The translations under genes and the position numbers were made by a program. 64,000 nucleotides of DNA from Valencia hispanica. Taxonomy: Eukaryota; Chordata; Actinopteri; Cyprinodontiformes; Valenciidae. A model generated the notes under the pieces. The model had not been told where the DNA came from and did not search any database. It worked only from the letters and a program-made list of their open reading frames with translations. The DNA lies in assembly GCA_963556495.2 (NCBI GenBank), contig OY747702.1, positions 55,221,786 to 55,285,785 of the forward strand, read 5' to 3'. Shown one piece after another: positions 36,047 through 48,235 of this stretch (position 1 is the first letter of the stretch; every line of letters starts with the position of its first letter).

Positions 36047-37663
36047 CACTACCGTTCAAAAGTTTGGGGTCACCCAAACAATTTTGTGTTTTCCATGAAA
36101 AGTCACACTTATTCACCACCATACATTGTGAAATGAATAGAAAATAGAGTCAAGACATTGACAAGGTTAGAAATAATGATTTGTATTTGAAATAAGATTT
36201 TTTTTACATCAAACTTTGCTTTCGTCAAAGAATCCTCCATTTGCAGCAATTACAGCATTGCAGACCTTTGGCATTCTAGCTGTTAATTTGTTGAGGTAAT
36301 CTGGAGAAATTGCACCCCACGCTTCTAGAAGCAGCTCCCACAATTTGGATTGGTTGGATGGGCACTTCTTGCGTACCATACGGTCAAGCTGCTCCCACAA
36401 CAGCTCAATGGGGTTCAAATCTGGTGACTGCGCTGGCCACTCCATTACCGATAGAATACCAGCTGCCTGCTTCTTCTCTAAATAGTTCTTGCACAATTTA
36501 GAGGTGGGTTTTGGGTCATTGTCCTGTTGTAGGATGAAATTGGCTCCAATCAAGCACTGTCCACTGGGTATGGCATGGCGTTGCAAAATGGAGTGATAGC
36601 CTTCCTTATTCAGAATCCCTTTTACCCTGTACAAATCTCCCACCTTACCAGCACCAAAGCAACCCCAGACCATCACATTACCTCCACCATGCTTAACAGA
36701 TGGCGTCAGGCATTCTTCCAGCATCTTTTCAGTTGTTCTGCGTCTCACAAACGTTCTTCTTTGTGATCCAAACACCTCAAACTTGGATTCATCCATCCAC
36801 AACACTTTTTTCCAGTCTTCCTCTGTCCAATGTCTGTGTTCTTTTGCCCATCTTAATCTTTTTCTTTTATTGGCCAGTCTCAGATATGGCTTTTTCTTTG
36901 CCACTCTGCCCTGAAGCCCAGAATCCCGCAGCCGCCTCTTCACTGTAGATGTTGACACTGGTGTTTGCGGGTACTATTTTATGAAGATGCCAGTTGGGGA
37001 CCTGTGAGGCGTCTGTTTCTCAAACTAGAGACTCTAATGTACTTATCTTCTTGCTCAGTTCTGCAACGCGGCCTCCCACTTCTTTTTCTACTCTGGTTAG
37101 AGCCTGTTTGTGCTGTCCTCTGAAGGGAGTAGTACACACCGTTGTAGGAAATCTTCAATTTCTTAGCAATTTCTCGCATGGAATAGCCTTCATTTCTAAG
37201 AACAAGAATAGACTGTCGAGTTTCAGATGAAAGTTCTCTTTTTCTGGCCATTTTGAGCGTTTAATTGACCCCACAAATGTGATGCTCCAGAAACTCAATC
37301 TGCTCAAAGGAAGGTCAGTTTTGTAGCTTCTGTACCGAGCTAAACTGTTTTCAGATGTGTGAACATGATTGCACAAGGGTTTTCTAATCATCAATTAGCC
37401 TTCTGAGCCAATGAGCAAACACATTGTACCATTAGAACACTGGAGTGATAGTTGCTGGAAATGGGCCTCTATACACCTATGTAGATATTGCACCAAAAAC
37501 CAGACATTTGCAGCTAGAATAGTCATTTACCACATTAGCAATGTATAGAGTGTATTTCTTTAAAGTTAAGACTAATTTAAAGTTATCTTCATTGAAAAGT
37601 ACAGTGCTTTTCCTTCAAAAATAAGGACATTTCAATGTGACCCCAAACTTTTGAACGGTAGTG
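36047..37663 (-). mobile_element. Nearly full-length Tc1-group transposon, 1617 bp
   Basis: Both ends carry the identical 27-bp repeat beginning CACTACCGTTCAAAAGTTTG, and TA flanks at 36045-36046 and 37664-37665. The transposase fills most of the element on the minus strand. Size and TIR layout fit a complete Tc1-like element, and only two coding lesions are seen. This makes it the youngest-looking autonomous-type transposon in the window. Confidence 0.93.
36209..37251 (-). pseudogene. Tc1-group transposase with DD38E spacing, one stop and one frameshift
   Basis: Cut-and-paste transposase. Start ATG at 37251-37249 gives MARKRELSSETRQ, a first helix-turn-helix (~residues 1-60), then a GRPR-like hook (SGRPRCRT). 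A TAA stop interrupts at 36979-36981, and a one-base loss in an A run (plus strand ~36964-36966) shifts the frame before VSTSTVKRRL. From 36958 the rest is open to the stop at 36209. The first catalytic Asp is in WMDESKF, the second in QQDNDPKP and the Glu in SPDLNPIE. I count 38 residues between the second Asp and the Glu, as in DD38E Tc1 relatives (Intruder type), against 34 in classical Tc1. A GGGNVMVWGCFG block is intact. Only the two N-terminal lesions make it non-functional as written. Confidence 0.9.
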
Positions 37664-37665
37664 TA

Positions 37666-38379
37666 TTTACCTCCTCACAGCAGAGCATGGAACTACACTA
37701 TGTCATGTTGTACATGATTTCTTTTGAAAGATTTTTAAGTAAAAAAGGTCAGATAATTTAGGTCTGACAACTAGCAGATGTGATTAGGTGACTCATATAT
37801 GATGACTACACTCAGTTTCACCCACCCTTGCCGCAGTCCTAAATAACGTGGCTATTACCTTTAATGTCAGCCTGCCTTCATCTCTTTTGATCGTTCTGGT
37901 TGTCATCTCTTTAACTCAGCATGGCCAGAGGCATTCTGTTTGTACATTTTTGCAAAATTATAAAAGTAAGAAGAATACAAAAAAAAGGAGCTTCCATTAA
38001 TGAACCGTGAATGTTACAAGTCATCATCAGATGAGAATGCTACAGTTCCCAGAATCAAGGGTTAAAATGTGTGACAAAGAAATGATTGTTGTTTCACAGT
38101 AGGAGCTTAAAAAAATACAATAAAAGAAGTCAGTGTTGGAGCAGATACCCCGAGGCCCGGGGCCCCTGACTCTGGAGCTGCTTGTGACATATGGTTTCAG
38201 GGGAGGAAGGGGAGGGGTGGAAGTGAGGAGGGATTTTTTTGGTTGCATTTCTGTGTGAACGTTTGGTGGGATTATTTAAAATTGTGCTTTAAATAATCTA
38301 TAACATAGTAATTTTGAAAACTATTTCACTTTTTAATCCCTGTAATAACTGTTATTATATATTTAAGGAATATCAATCA
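37666..38379. other. Intergenic
   Basis: GC-richer spot near 38140-38220 (ggcccggggcccctgac). No exon supported. Confidence 0.35.
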
Positions 38380-38945
38380 TATTGAATTATCATTTTTTTG
38401 GTTTAGATTGACTTTTTGTAAAATGTAAAAAAAAAAATAAATAAAAAAAAATTAAAAAATCCAACAACGCACCTCTTGGGTTTTCAAAGTTTAAAGTAAT
38501 GTCAGCCCACCCAAGGTCTACCATCTAGTTTTACAAGCATGTTTTACAGCATGTATTTATTTAGACTTTGAATTCAAGTGAACTCTGGGAAGGGATGATT
38601 GAAATAAAAGCAAGTTTTAAAAAACAATCTCCATCATTTGTTGTTTCTTTTAAAGAATAGAAATGGATGAAAAAAAAAAGATTTACATAAGAAATCGAAT
38701 TTGGCAAGACTCTCAGCCTTAACCTCCTTAATTCTTCCAAAACAGTTGTATAATGTCTGATGACGTGCAACTTATGAATAATAATCTTTTAATCAAAATA
38801 TCCTTCTGACATCTTCAAATGGTTCCAGGGAATGTTAAATATTGACAACAATAATTAATTGTTTTATATCCTGATGTATATTGATATTGGCTGATGTGAA
38901 AATTATTATTGTGATAATATTGTCTCCATATTGCCCAGCCCAATA
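38380..38945 (+). repeat. GGGCTGGG-ended element, copy 1
   Basis: Shares 'gcacctcttgggtttt' and 'gtttaaagtaatgtcagccc' with 56727-56758. The right end reads attgcccagccc (38932-38943), the inverse of the gggctgggcaat terminus common in fish DNA elements. A-rich interior (38428-38460). Confidence 0.5.
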
Positions 38946-40265
38946 CAAGCTAATAAATATATATACTCTTCTATATTATACATTACACTTTTTACAACAA
39001 GTATTAAACGGAGGACCTTTTATCCTGAATTTCTTCATTTCAATTCCTTATATATGTGTGTGTGTGTGTGTGTGTTTCATTGTGACTCTCATCTTGATAC
39101 GTAAGAAGACATTTTGAAGTATTTGGATCAATATCGAGAAAATGGTGTTGATGATCCGATATACCAGAGATAGACTTTTCGTTTGATTATTTGTGAAAGT
39201 TAAAGCTTTTTTCCTCTTCATAGACCAGCTGCATAACAAATTTCTCTATGTTCATCATACAAAAATTAGTCAGGATGTTCCCAGACTTTTTATATAAACA
39301 CCCTAACCCAATATGTGAAAAGTTATAGTCTGGCACAAAGTGGTAAGACTTGTTACGTATGAAACCCTGACAGTCCCAAAGATGTAATATTGCACAGGAA
39401 TAGAGAAGAAAAACAGCAGGATCATAAAATATTCATGTATGAATATTGATAATAGAGAGTTCAGAGGTTTTATAACTCATATATATAACTAGCAGCAAAA
39501 CTGGTTAAAACAAAATTCTCCAAATCTCTACCTTACTGCTGTAACAGACACACACCTGACTGAAAGGACAGAGAGTTCTCTCAGAAAACTGCAGCTGAAC
39601 ATTTGGTCAAGTGGAGGTTTGAGAGAAAATATGTGCAATCCAAGTGATCCAATCTTTTCAGCAAAAGTGATATCCCTGACAAGCCATGCAACTTGTCCTC
39701 ACACAGCATTAATCCAAAGTATCTGTTGTTCTTCTTTGTGTGCACAAATGCATTGTAGGTTTTCAGCGACATGACCGTTTCTGTTGCAGCTCCTGTTTTA
39801 TGTTTTTTTATTTTAAATTAAAGAAAAAAAATAGCTGAAGCAGGTTATTTTTCCATTGGCCCATCATTTATTAATTGACATGGATTTGCCAGGCAGAGGT
39901 TCACCTCTCACTGAGCAGATGTTGAGAAGCATCTCGAGTTGCTGTGATCTTAAGAGACACTGGACCTGATGTTGAAAAATACATTTTCCATCCACGCCGA
40001 CCCCGCGCGCTGAGTTATGGGCTCGAGGGGGCATTTAATTAAACCAAAAACTTATCACTCACGTTTTAATTATGCTGCCTCTCAGTCACGTTCACTTATG
40101 ACTTAGTGCCATCTAGAGGCCAGGCTGGGTGGAAATAAAATCCTGCCTGAATAAGAGAAGGCAGCATTTGTCTTCATTATGTGAACCTTATTTACCTCAT
40201 TATTACAATAAATTACCTGGAAATTTGTTAAAAAAGATCAAAGAGATTAAAAACCCTTTATTTGC
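38946..40265. other. Intergenic with a (TG)n tract
   Basis: (TG)n at 39055-39075. 39850-40130 is mixed-composition DNA with TAATTA motifs that could be conserved non-coding sequence. No gene. Confidence 0.35.
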
Positions 40266-40640
40266 TCTCTATCGCTACTCCTTTTTTTCCACGTGTGGCA
40301 CTCAGAAATGGTGTCTGAGTACCAAGTAGAAGCCTAAAAGATTTACTTTCTCAAGTGGAGCATTATGGCTTTTGCTATAGTGCTCCACTTGATACATATG
40401 GGTGAGAAATCTTAATTAGAGATTGCTGTTGGTTTTATTCTCTGATGTTATGGACACAGAAAATAAGAGGGAAGAAAGAAAGAAGATGAAGAAGAGAGGT
40501 AGGAAACAAGAGATACTAGAGATACGATACAAGAGAGGGGGCGAATAAAGAAAAACAACTACAACCACAAAAAAAAAAAAAAGGAGCAACATTAACAAAA
40601 CAAACCAAACAATGTAAACTAAGAACTACACAACCACAAA
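40266..40640 (-). mobile_element. Retroelement 3' end, copy 2 (family A)
   Basis: Inverse of 32725-33165. 'gtggcactcagaaatggtgt', 'ccaagtagaagcc', 'gcttttgctatagtgctcc', 'tggacacagaaaa', and 'aacaactacaaccac' are all matched. Poly-A-type tract at 40568-40582 inside. Confidence 0.65.
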
Positions 40641-40645
40641 ACACA

Positions 40646-43104
40646 AATGTGCTACTCTGCTCTTTTTCTCTGTAGGTCATTGTCTGTATAATTTATGACA
40701 TTTTAACATCTAGTATCTGATATTGTAGCAACAGTTTAAGTCCTAATTTCTGCTCATTGAACACGATAACCAGGAAAACATCCAACTTTCCTAAGATTTT
40801 ATGGGAGACTGAAAGGAATTCACAGAAACTTTCTAATAAAACAGATAAAACACATTTTAAGCTGCTTTCTCCTTATTTTCCTCAATTTACTGTACTTTAT
40901 GCTTACAGTTTAAATAAACTTTATGATGAGCTGTTTTTTCTACATGAGCTTGTGGTTTTCTACAGTTTCTTCTCTCCTTGATCTCCTTCTGAATATTCAT
41001 ATCAACTCAATATTTATCGGAAAGCAGATTTAGTTTGTATTTAAAAGTTAATGGTGTAAAACAACTTCTAAAATGGGCCAAAAAAGGCAAAACAATTTAC
41101 TAAAAGGTTTCACAGTAAAAGCAGGCAGCTAAAGGTATTTTGTAAATTCAACAGCAGATTTCAATCAAGTATCTATATAATCTGATGTATAGATGTAGAT
41201 AACCAAAGAGATAATTATCATTAAGATTAGCAAATTTTTTAAATTTTGAACTTTGAAAACTGAGAGCATGAGCACTGATTAACACAAAAACCTCCATAAT
41301 TATATATAATAAGAACTTTAATTATCCATAGATAAGCAGAATTTTAATCAATATTGTCATTATTTGATATAAGACTTTAATTTTAATAGATTATCTGACT
41401 AAAATCAATCAGATAAACAGAAAGAGACTGAGGAGAGACAGGGCATGCTGTCGCTCATCCTGCCCCCCCCTTTTTATTTTTTTTTTATTTTCTTTACCCA
41501 AATGATCAAAATGCAGCCCTCCTGTTACCCCAGTATTCCCACATTTTATTAGTTAGTGGTTTGGGAGCTTGGTTGTGTTCCCATTGGGGCATGCTCCTGA
41601 TTTACAAAATAATAAATCCGCTGCAGATAAAGGCTCGTCTACCTTTCCATTGTCCAAGCTGCTGAGAAAAATACTAAAAATGACTACTAAAAATATCCTA
41701 CATTCTTGCTGTTTTGCTCAGTTGTTTGCCTTATTTCTCCATCGGATTCACAAAGCAGATTGGACTAAATACATACAGGAGTAAACAGACCTATCAAGTG
41801 CAGCAGTTCAGAGCAATTTGAAGCATCTTTTCCATTACAGTTGGTGGCAATTCTCTTATTTCCAGCCACAAACAAAACAGATGAAGAGACGTGACCAAAG
41901 ACAGAAAGTACTCATTCATATATAATCAACAGAGAACAATAGGTAAAAATTTGATGAAGCCTTCCTCAAAACTTTAGGAACATCTGACATCACCTCAAAA
42001 CAGTGACTTGAAATCCATAAAAGTTGAAGAAAATTGGACTGATTTTGAAATGAATATGTTTAAAACTCTGACTATAGAAATATACTGCACTTACTTCTAA
42101 TTACAAAAAAATATAAAAACATGTTGGTCAATTACATCTTGCTGGTGGTGCATGTGGGCGACACCTCCTAAGCACCCCCTCTATCCCAGTTATGTCCCCT
42201 TCTCTCACATTCACTGAGAAGTAGGAAATTCCTCAGTTGGGTCAGGGTGTGCCATCTTGGATGCCTCACGATTCGATTATTAAACGATTATCACACTTGT
42301 GGTTGGATCTTTTTGATCCCCATTTAGGGCTTTCCCTTCCATGACTACTTGCTTAAATCCATTCAGTTTCCATTAATTTAAGTATCCAAACAAAATTCCA
42401 AACAATCTTTTATTTATGTGAAACCACAAAGAAAACCAACACGTCCAAAATATGTTTTGCAGTCATATCAAGGCCATATTTTTCTATGAAAGCTAAAGAA
42501 AATGTTAGTTGGTAATACAAGGATAACATAGGGTGACCATATTTTGATTTCCAAAAGGACACTTGGCTGAATCCTGAACAATAATTCTCTGTTTACTGAA
42601 AGACTTTTGATTTTAATGTATTTAAAGTGTTCCTTCTCTGTGTGATTAAAAAGAATAGTTAAATAAAAAAATTCAGAAAGGCTTTTACAAGTCAACCATT
42701 ATAAAATGACTTTAGAACATTAACCTGGAACAATAATAGTAATTGAAACTGGAAAAAAATTACAATAAAATCTGAAGTTATATTCTAAGAAAACAAGTTT
42801 TATTTATAAGTTTAATACTTCAGTCTAGCTTTTAATTGATTTTGTCAGCCTTTTCATAGTTGCGTCAATGTGACCAACGAGATCTTTGGCACCTGTCAAA
42901 GAAACAAAAATGCCAGCTACGTACAAGGTGCAGCATAGTTTGTCCGTAAAGCTTCACTTGCGCTTTGACATCTTGTAAACAGCAGCTGCCCTGTGCTGCA
43001 GCTGGGGGAGAAGGTCACATGAGATCAAAGCTGTCTATTCCATCGCACCAGTCAATTTAAGTGTGCCAATTGTTCCTCTGAAAATGTACATTTCATTCAA
43101 TCCA
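40646..43104. other. Intergenic, AT-rich
   Basis: Only short chance ORFs. C/T homopolymers at 41462-41500. No repeat family or exon recognised. Confidence 0.4.
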
Positions 43105-43179
43105 CAGTAGGGCAATAATATTTTGTAGCCACCGATTGTGCAAGTTGTCCCATTTAAAAAGATGGGAGAGACTTCCTGA

Positions 43180-43420
43180 CGAGTGTAGAGCTGCTGAAAC
43201 TCTGAACTGCTTTAAATCTGTTTAGAATTGCCTTTGATTAAATGATTGATGTCATATGTATGAAATGTGTTCATGCCCTCTTGCTTTATTGATCTTCCTC
43301 TTACTTTATTGTGTATAATGTGTAATGTGTGTTTCTTTTAAATCACCAAATCATGTAAAGCACCTTGAATTACCCTGCTGTTGAAAGTGTGCTATACAAA
43401 TAAAATTCCTTGCCTTGCCT
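43180..43420 (+). mobile_element. Truncated CCTTG-tail LINE 3' end inside a Tc1
   Basis: Starts in the last codons of LINE ORF2 (ctgctgaaactctgaactgc), has the UTR 'catgtaaagcaccttgaatt', then 'ataaaattccttgccttgcct'. Tc1 sequence resumes at 43421. Confidence 0.75.
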
Positions 43421-43509
43421 CACAATGGGTATGGTGCTCCCCTCCAAACGCGGCGAGTGGCGTTTTTACCATAGAGTTCTATTTTGGTCTCATCTGACCA
43501 CAGGACATT

Positions 43510-43740
43510 CTAACAGTCCTCTTCTGGGTCATCCAGATGGTCTCTGGCAAACTTAAGACGGGCCTGGACATGTGCTGGTTTAAGCAGGGAGACCTTTCGA
43601 GCGCAGGAGGATTGTAATCCATGACGACGTAGTGCGTTACTAATAGTAACCTTTGTTACTGTGGTCCTAGCTCTCTTCAGGTCATTCACCAGTTCCTTCC
43701 GTTTAGTTCTGGGATGTTTCCTCACCATTCTCAAAATCAT
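43510..43740 (-). pseudogene. Tc1-like transposase N-terminal/middle fragment
   Basis: 76 codons without a break: MVRKHPRTKRKELVNDLK, then the second HTH (TVTKVTISNALRRHGL), then KPAHVQARLKFARDHLDD, the region just before the catalytic core. The catalytic Asp/Glu blocks are lost downstream, apart from 'ttttggtctcatctgaccac' antisense sequence at 43480-43500 that corresponds to the first-Asp block. Confidence 0.85.
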
Positions 43741-43809
43741 GTGTATCCCATGAGGTGAGGTTTTGCATGGTGCCCCAGGTCGAGGGAGATTGTCAGTGAT
43801 CCATTTTCT

Positions 43810-43947
43810 TTTCTTTTTTTTACGTGTCCTGTCTGGCAGTGTGGCACTCAGAATTGGTGTCTGAGTACCAAGTACAAGCCCAACAGATTTACTTTTTCAA
43901 GCAGAGCATTACAGCTTTTGCTATAGTACTCCTGCTATAGTACTATA
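43810..43947 (-). mobile_element. Family A retroelement fragment with 14-bp target duplication
   Basis: 138 bp homologous to 40266-40400. Flanked by GTGATCCATTTTCT (43796-43809) and GTGATCTATTTTCT (43948-43961), one mismatch. The T-rich start (antisense A tail) and the long target duplication fit LINE-type target-primed insertion. Confidence 0.75.
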
Positions 43948-44093
43948 GTGATCTATTTTCTAATAACTGCTCCAACAGTTGATCTCTTCTCACCAAGCTG
44001 CTTGCCTATTGTAGATTGGCTCATCAAATATTGGACCTCAGGGTAACTATCTGTACCTTTTTTATTGTCTGAAAGGTACATATAAAACAGAGA

Positions 44094-44180
44094 AGCAGCT
44101 TTCAGATTCTACTCTCCCCTTATTGGGAACAAACTTTCAGACGACTGAAAAACTGCCTAAACACTGAGTACCTTTAAAGG
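44094..44180 (+). mobile_element. LINE C-terminal fragment
   Basis: 'gagaagcagctttcagattc' then 'gggaacaaactttcagacga' matches 29424-29500 of the CCTTG-tail family. Confidence 0.6.
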
Positions 44181-44336
44181 TTACTCAGTTTGGTCTCTAG
44201 TATGAATGAAGGCCTTGTGAGTTGTTTTCTGTGGGAAAAAAATCCTTGCCTGTTTCAAGAAGTAGCAGTTTGTCAGAGGAGTGGGTGTGGGGAAACGACA
44301 GGATTATGGGTCTTACTTAACATTCAAGATATACAA

Positions 44337-44338
<2 letters not shown>

Positions 44339-44430
<92 letters not shown>
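44339..44430. repeat. Compound (TA)n(CA)n microsatellite
   Basis: ~37 TA units then ~9 CA units. A YIYIYI ORF across it is an artefact. Confidence 0.97.
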
Positions 44431-45593
44431 GTGTATATATGCTTGTATGTTTAAAGTTACTTTATTAAACCACTGGTACATAGAAGATAATAGTGTGTTA
44501 GAGTGCATTTATTGTTAACCATTTTCTAAAAACATAAACAATACAAAGCCCATCTATGAACTCCTGCTGTCTGATCCTGTTTTACTTTGTGGTTTTAGAT
44601 CTTCCCTTAAAAAACACAATCCCAGCTCTGAGAAGAGGCATTCAGGAAGTTGAGAGGCTGTTCTTGGGTTTTGGGTGGCTTACTCTCACGCAACACATGT
44701 GCCGGCTGGACCTCGAGAGGCAGAAGGTTCCTCCCCAGCAGGTCAGGTTACCTAGAGCGTTCAAGGGCCAACCACTACCATCTGGTCTTTACCTACTATG
44801 TTCACAACAGCTCCAGGTTTGAATAGCTTCCACATGGCAACTCGCCACCTCAGACATAACCTTTGAAAACATACATAGAGGTAGGCATTCATGCAAGCGA
44901 TGTAAAAATATAGCATGAGAACAAAAAGTGCACATGCAAGTAATATTGAAGGTTGAGAAAAGGTAAAAAAAAATAGATAAATATAAAAAAAAGCAGCACA
45001 GGTGAGCTGGAAGATTTTTTTTAAACAGGCAAAACTTTGGCTTCATGAATGCCAGCTAGCATGTTGCAGACAGCTTTATAGTAAATGCACTACTTATAAG
45101 GGCATGGACACCAAATCTGCAAACGGCAAATAATGGCTCATGCAAGTGCTCTAAAAAGAAAAACACAAAGCAAGTAGATGCAACTTACATGTATTATATG
45201 ACTATGCTTGTCACAGATTTACCGATACACTTAGAGAACAGCAGGAGGGTTCAGGAGGGGGATGGAAAGAGACGGGCTTTAATCAGGAAATTCACCTCAA
45301 GGGGTTTCATCTAAGCAGGACTGGACGCTGCTCCTTTCTCTGCTTCACACAATGAATTGAATCACAGAGGCAGCCTGTGCTTGAAAGCCTCGATTCACTG
45401 TCAATACGGCTAATGCGATCACAGGTTCTCTCTGCGTGCAGAATAATCTATCATATGGCTTCATGGGGACACAGACAGGTGAATTGAAATGAAAACTAAG
45501 GTTGTGAAACAGTTTTAGTCTTTTTGGAACTAGTTAGCATTTTCATATATTTTCAAGTAAAACCGGTTTGAGTGCCAAGAATAAACACAAACA
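44431..45593. other. Intergenic; candidate conserved DNA at 45250-45480
   Basis: 45250-45480 is non-repetitive mixed sequence. 44556-44822 is open on the plus strand but the product is not recognised. A poly-A run follows at 45604-45625 at the Tc1 end. Confidence 0.35.
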
Positions 45594-46733
45594 CACTGCC
45601 TGGCAAAAAAAAAAAAAAAAAAAAGGTCACAACATTTTGTTGGACTTCCTTTATCTTAGATTTGCTATGGCATTATTCTGATAAGATTCCAGGATGTCAC
45701 CAGATTTATTTCTATCCAATGTCGCATTCATTTTTTTTCTTTTTACCAAGATCTTGTATTGATGAAGGGAGAGTTCAAACACTGTACAAAGATTCTCAAC
45801 AGGGTTAAGGTCCAGACTCTGTGGTGGCCGATCCATGAGTGAAAATGTTGCCCCGTGATTCCTGAAACACTCTTTCACAGTTTGAGCCTGCTGTATCCTG
45901 ACATTATCTTAGAATATGACTGTGCCATGACGGAAAAAACAAACCTGGTCATCCAGTGCATTCAGGTAGTCAGCTGACCTCATTATTTCGGCTCATAATT
46001 TTGCTGAACCTGGATCTGACCAGCATTAGCAACCCCTACCCCCCACAGGCTGGTGTACTAGGCATGATGGGTGCATCACTTCATCTGCCTCTCTTCTTAC
46101 CCTGATGCTCCCATTACTCTGGAACCGAGTAAATCTAGACCACATGACTTTCATCCATTGCTTCATAGTCCAATCTTTATTCTCCCTAGTGAATTGAAGC
46201 CTTTTTCTCCAGTTAGCCTCACTGATTAGTGTTTTTTATGGCTGCAAAGCTGTTCAGTCCTAATCCCTTGAGTTCCCTATCCATTGTGTGTGTGAAAATT
46301 TTCTTACTAGTAAAATGTTCCACTATTACACATAGCCCTGAGTTCTACGGTTGTTGTTTTTATTCGATTTGATTTTACCAAATGTTGAAGTGACTGCCTA
46401 TCATGATCATTAAGGTTTTTTTTCCCCAACCACATTACTTTCTGGAAGACAATTGTTCTCAACTTTTCCTCCAGTTTTTAATAATGTGTTCGTGGACAAT
46501 TCTTAAACCAAATGCAGTCATTTTTGCAACCTCTTTGGATGTTTTCTCAAATTGAGGGCAATGATCTGAACCTTAAACATACTAACATAATTTCAACAAC
46601 CACGGGATGTTTTTCCACATGGTTAATAAATGAGAAGCTGCGTTAAGAGTTGAGTAACTTGTTGCCAGCTGAAAGAAAACCCCCCATGCAGTGGGAGCGT
46701 CGTACCTAATTGCTTACTTAAATCCAGGTGGTG
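45594..46733 (-). mobile_element. Degenerate Tc1-like transposon with transposase relic
   Basis: The left terminus CACTGCCTGGC with a following A run is a typical end of one Tc1 group. The right terminus is lost after 'aatccaggtggtga'. On the minus strand the whole ~980-bp transposase can be followed with many stops and frameshifts. The C-terminal piece at 45651-45878 keeps SLDLNPVENL (the Glu block). Plus-strand phrases such as 'gtcagctgacctcattattt' and 'ggcatgatgggtgcatcact' correspond to conserved parts. Confidence 0.85.
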
Positions 46734-46734
46734 A

Positions 46735-47404
46735 ACTGGGTCCGGACTGACTCCCTCTGTGGTCCCGATCGGGACCAGAAGTTTGAGAAGACCTGATCTA
46801 GTGTGTTGGGTTGTTACAGTGACACCTAGTGGCAAAAGGTTTGAAATGCAACAAAATGAAGACTCCCAGTCGATCTTCATTTTATTTAACAAAAACTCCC
46901 TGCAACTGCACAAATGTCATTTTATTTAATCTGGGTTACTATAGTAACCAATTTTGAAGTTTGAGTCGTGGGGAGTTAGGAGCAGGAACCTTTGGTCGAA
47001 AATAAGCATTTTTTTGGTTTTTCGTTGGATGCATGCTTGATGATGCTGAGGGTATGTTTTTAGTTTTGAGTGGAGATTATGATCATTTCTGATAACATAT
47101 CAAAGCTAATAGACAGATTTTAATGGGAGTAGAGCAGCAGGAGCGACTGAGACAAAAAAGAAATGCATTATAGCTAGTGACTCAATGTTCTATTAACATA
47201 GTCACCAAGCGTTTCTCAGTACTTGACTGAGTTTTTAAAATAGTTGATCTATGCACCAAAGAGTAATGATACAAAATATTGCTAGTTCCTAAGGTCTGCT
47301 GTATTTTAAAGAGTCGAGTTGACCAAATAACTATCGTAACTATCAGTTGTCATACATTAAGACTTTGGTCATTTTTATATTTTTAAAGTCACCACCAGAC
47401 TCAG
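46735..47404. other. Intergenic with a 16-bp perfect palindrome
   Basis: GGTCCCGATCGGGACC at 46761-46776. The remainder is AT-rich with no recognised gene. Confidence 0.4.
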
Positions 47405-47555
47405 GGTAAGGCATCTTCATTTGTATAGCATACTTTCAATAACAAGGCGATTCAAGGTGCTTTACATCATTAGTGGATAAATAAAAAGCAGCAATAAACC
47501 ACCAGTAAAAGCATAAAACCCAACATTAGAGGCACAACATATAACACATTTAAAC

Positions 47556-48235
47556 TAGGGTTGTCAAACGATTAGAAATTTTAATCCAATTAATCACGGG
47601 GTAGCTGTGAGTTAATCACGATTAATTACCATTACTAAATATGACTGAACTACTACAATTTTCGGTGTAAAAGGAAAAAAACCTAAAGCTGTTACTCTTT
47701 TTAAGGAAATACAGGAGAGATGCATGGAACTTTTGTTTTGAACTTCATCAAATTTACACATGGCCCTTTTAACCTATTTATCTTTTAGCCAGTTGCTAAG
47801 GCAAACTAGCTGGTTACATTTTCTGAATGTAAAGCTGACCGTTTATTAATTTTGGACAACCCTGAGCATTCTCTTTACGTGACTATCTTACATAAACAGA
47901 GTGTCTTCGGTCAGTTTTTAGTTTCGCTGAAACGCAGACTGCTACAGGAGATCCTTCCTGCCCACAGCAATCAGGATCTACAACAGCTCATTGAAGAATG
48001 AAATAGTATGAGCCAAAACCACACTTATTTTCTCTCTGGGGTCAATTAAGTATAAAAAAAAAAAGTTTTTCTGAATGATGAAGGGATTTGTTTATAAACA
48101 CCGAACCTTTACATTACTCCCTGGTTCCCACTGTTATTTGTGGTTATCTTGCAGCTGCAGTGTTGGTTAGCTATGTTAGCTTGTTTGTTAGCCAATGCTT
48201 ACATGATGTGAAGTGATGCTGCAGATTGTTGCATT
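47556..48235 (+). mobile_element. ATTAATCG-rich repeat, copy B, inserted in a LINE
   Basis: Starts tagggttgtcaaacg and is the inverse of 283-761 (shared: aacctatttatcttttagcc, agttgctaaggcaaact, ttctgaatgtaaagctgacc). Its distal part contains 'cctgcccacagcaatcagga' and 'tctctctggggtcaattaag', which look like a LINE 3' end. The right boundary is approximate. Confidence 0.6.

Larger units (their letters stand above)
43105..44035 (-). mobile_element. Tc1-like remnant carrying two retroelement insertions
   Basis: The left end (cagtagggcaata, then gccaccgattgtgcaagttg) matches the TIR of 6910-7823. The transposase is on the minus strand, interrupted by LINE pieces at 43180-43420 and 43810-43947. 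It ends within the N-terminal HTH (ctgcttgcctattgtagatt, ~44010), with no right TIR. Confidence 0.8.

Noticed and set aside
44556..44822. 88-codon plus-strand ORF
   Set aside because: No recognisable family, no promoter or splice context; could be chance.
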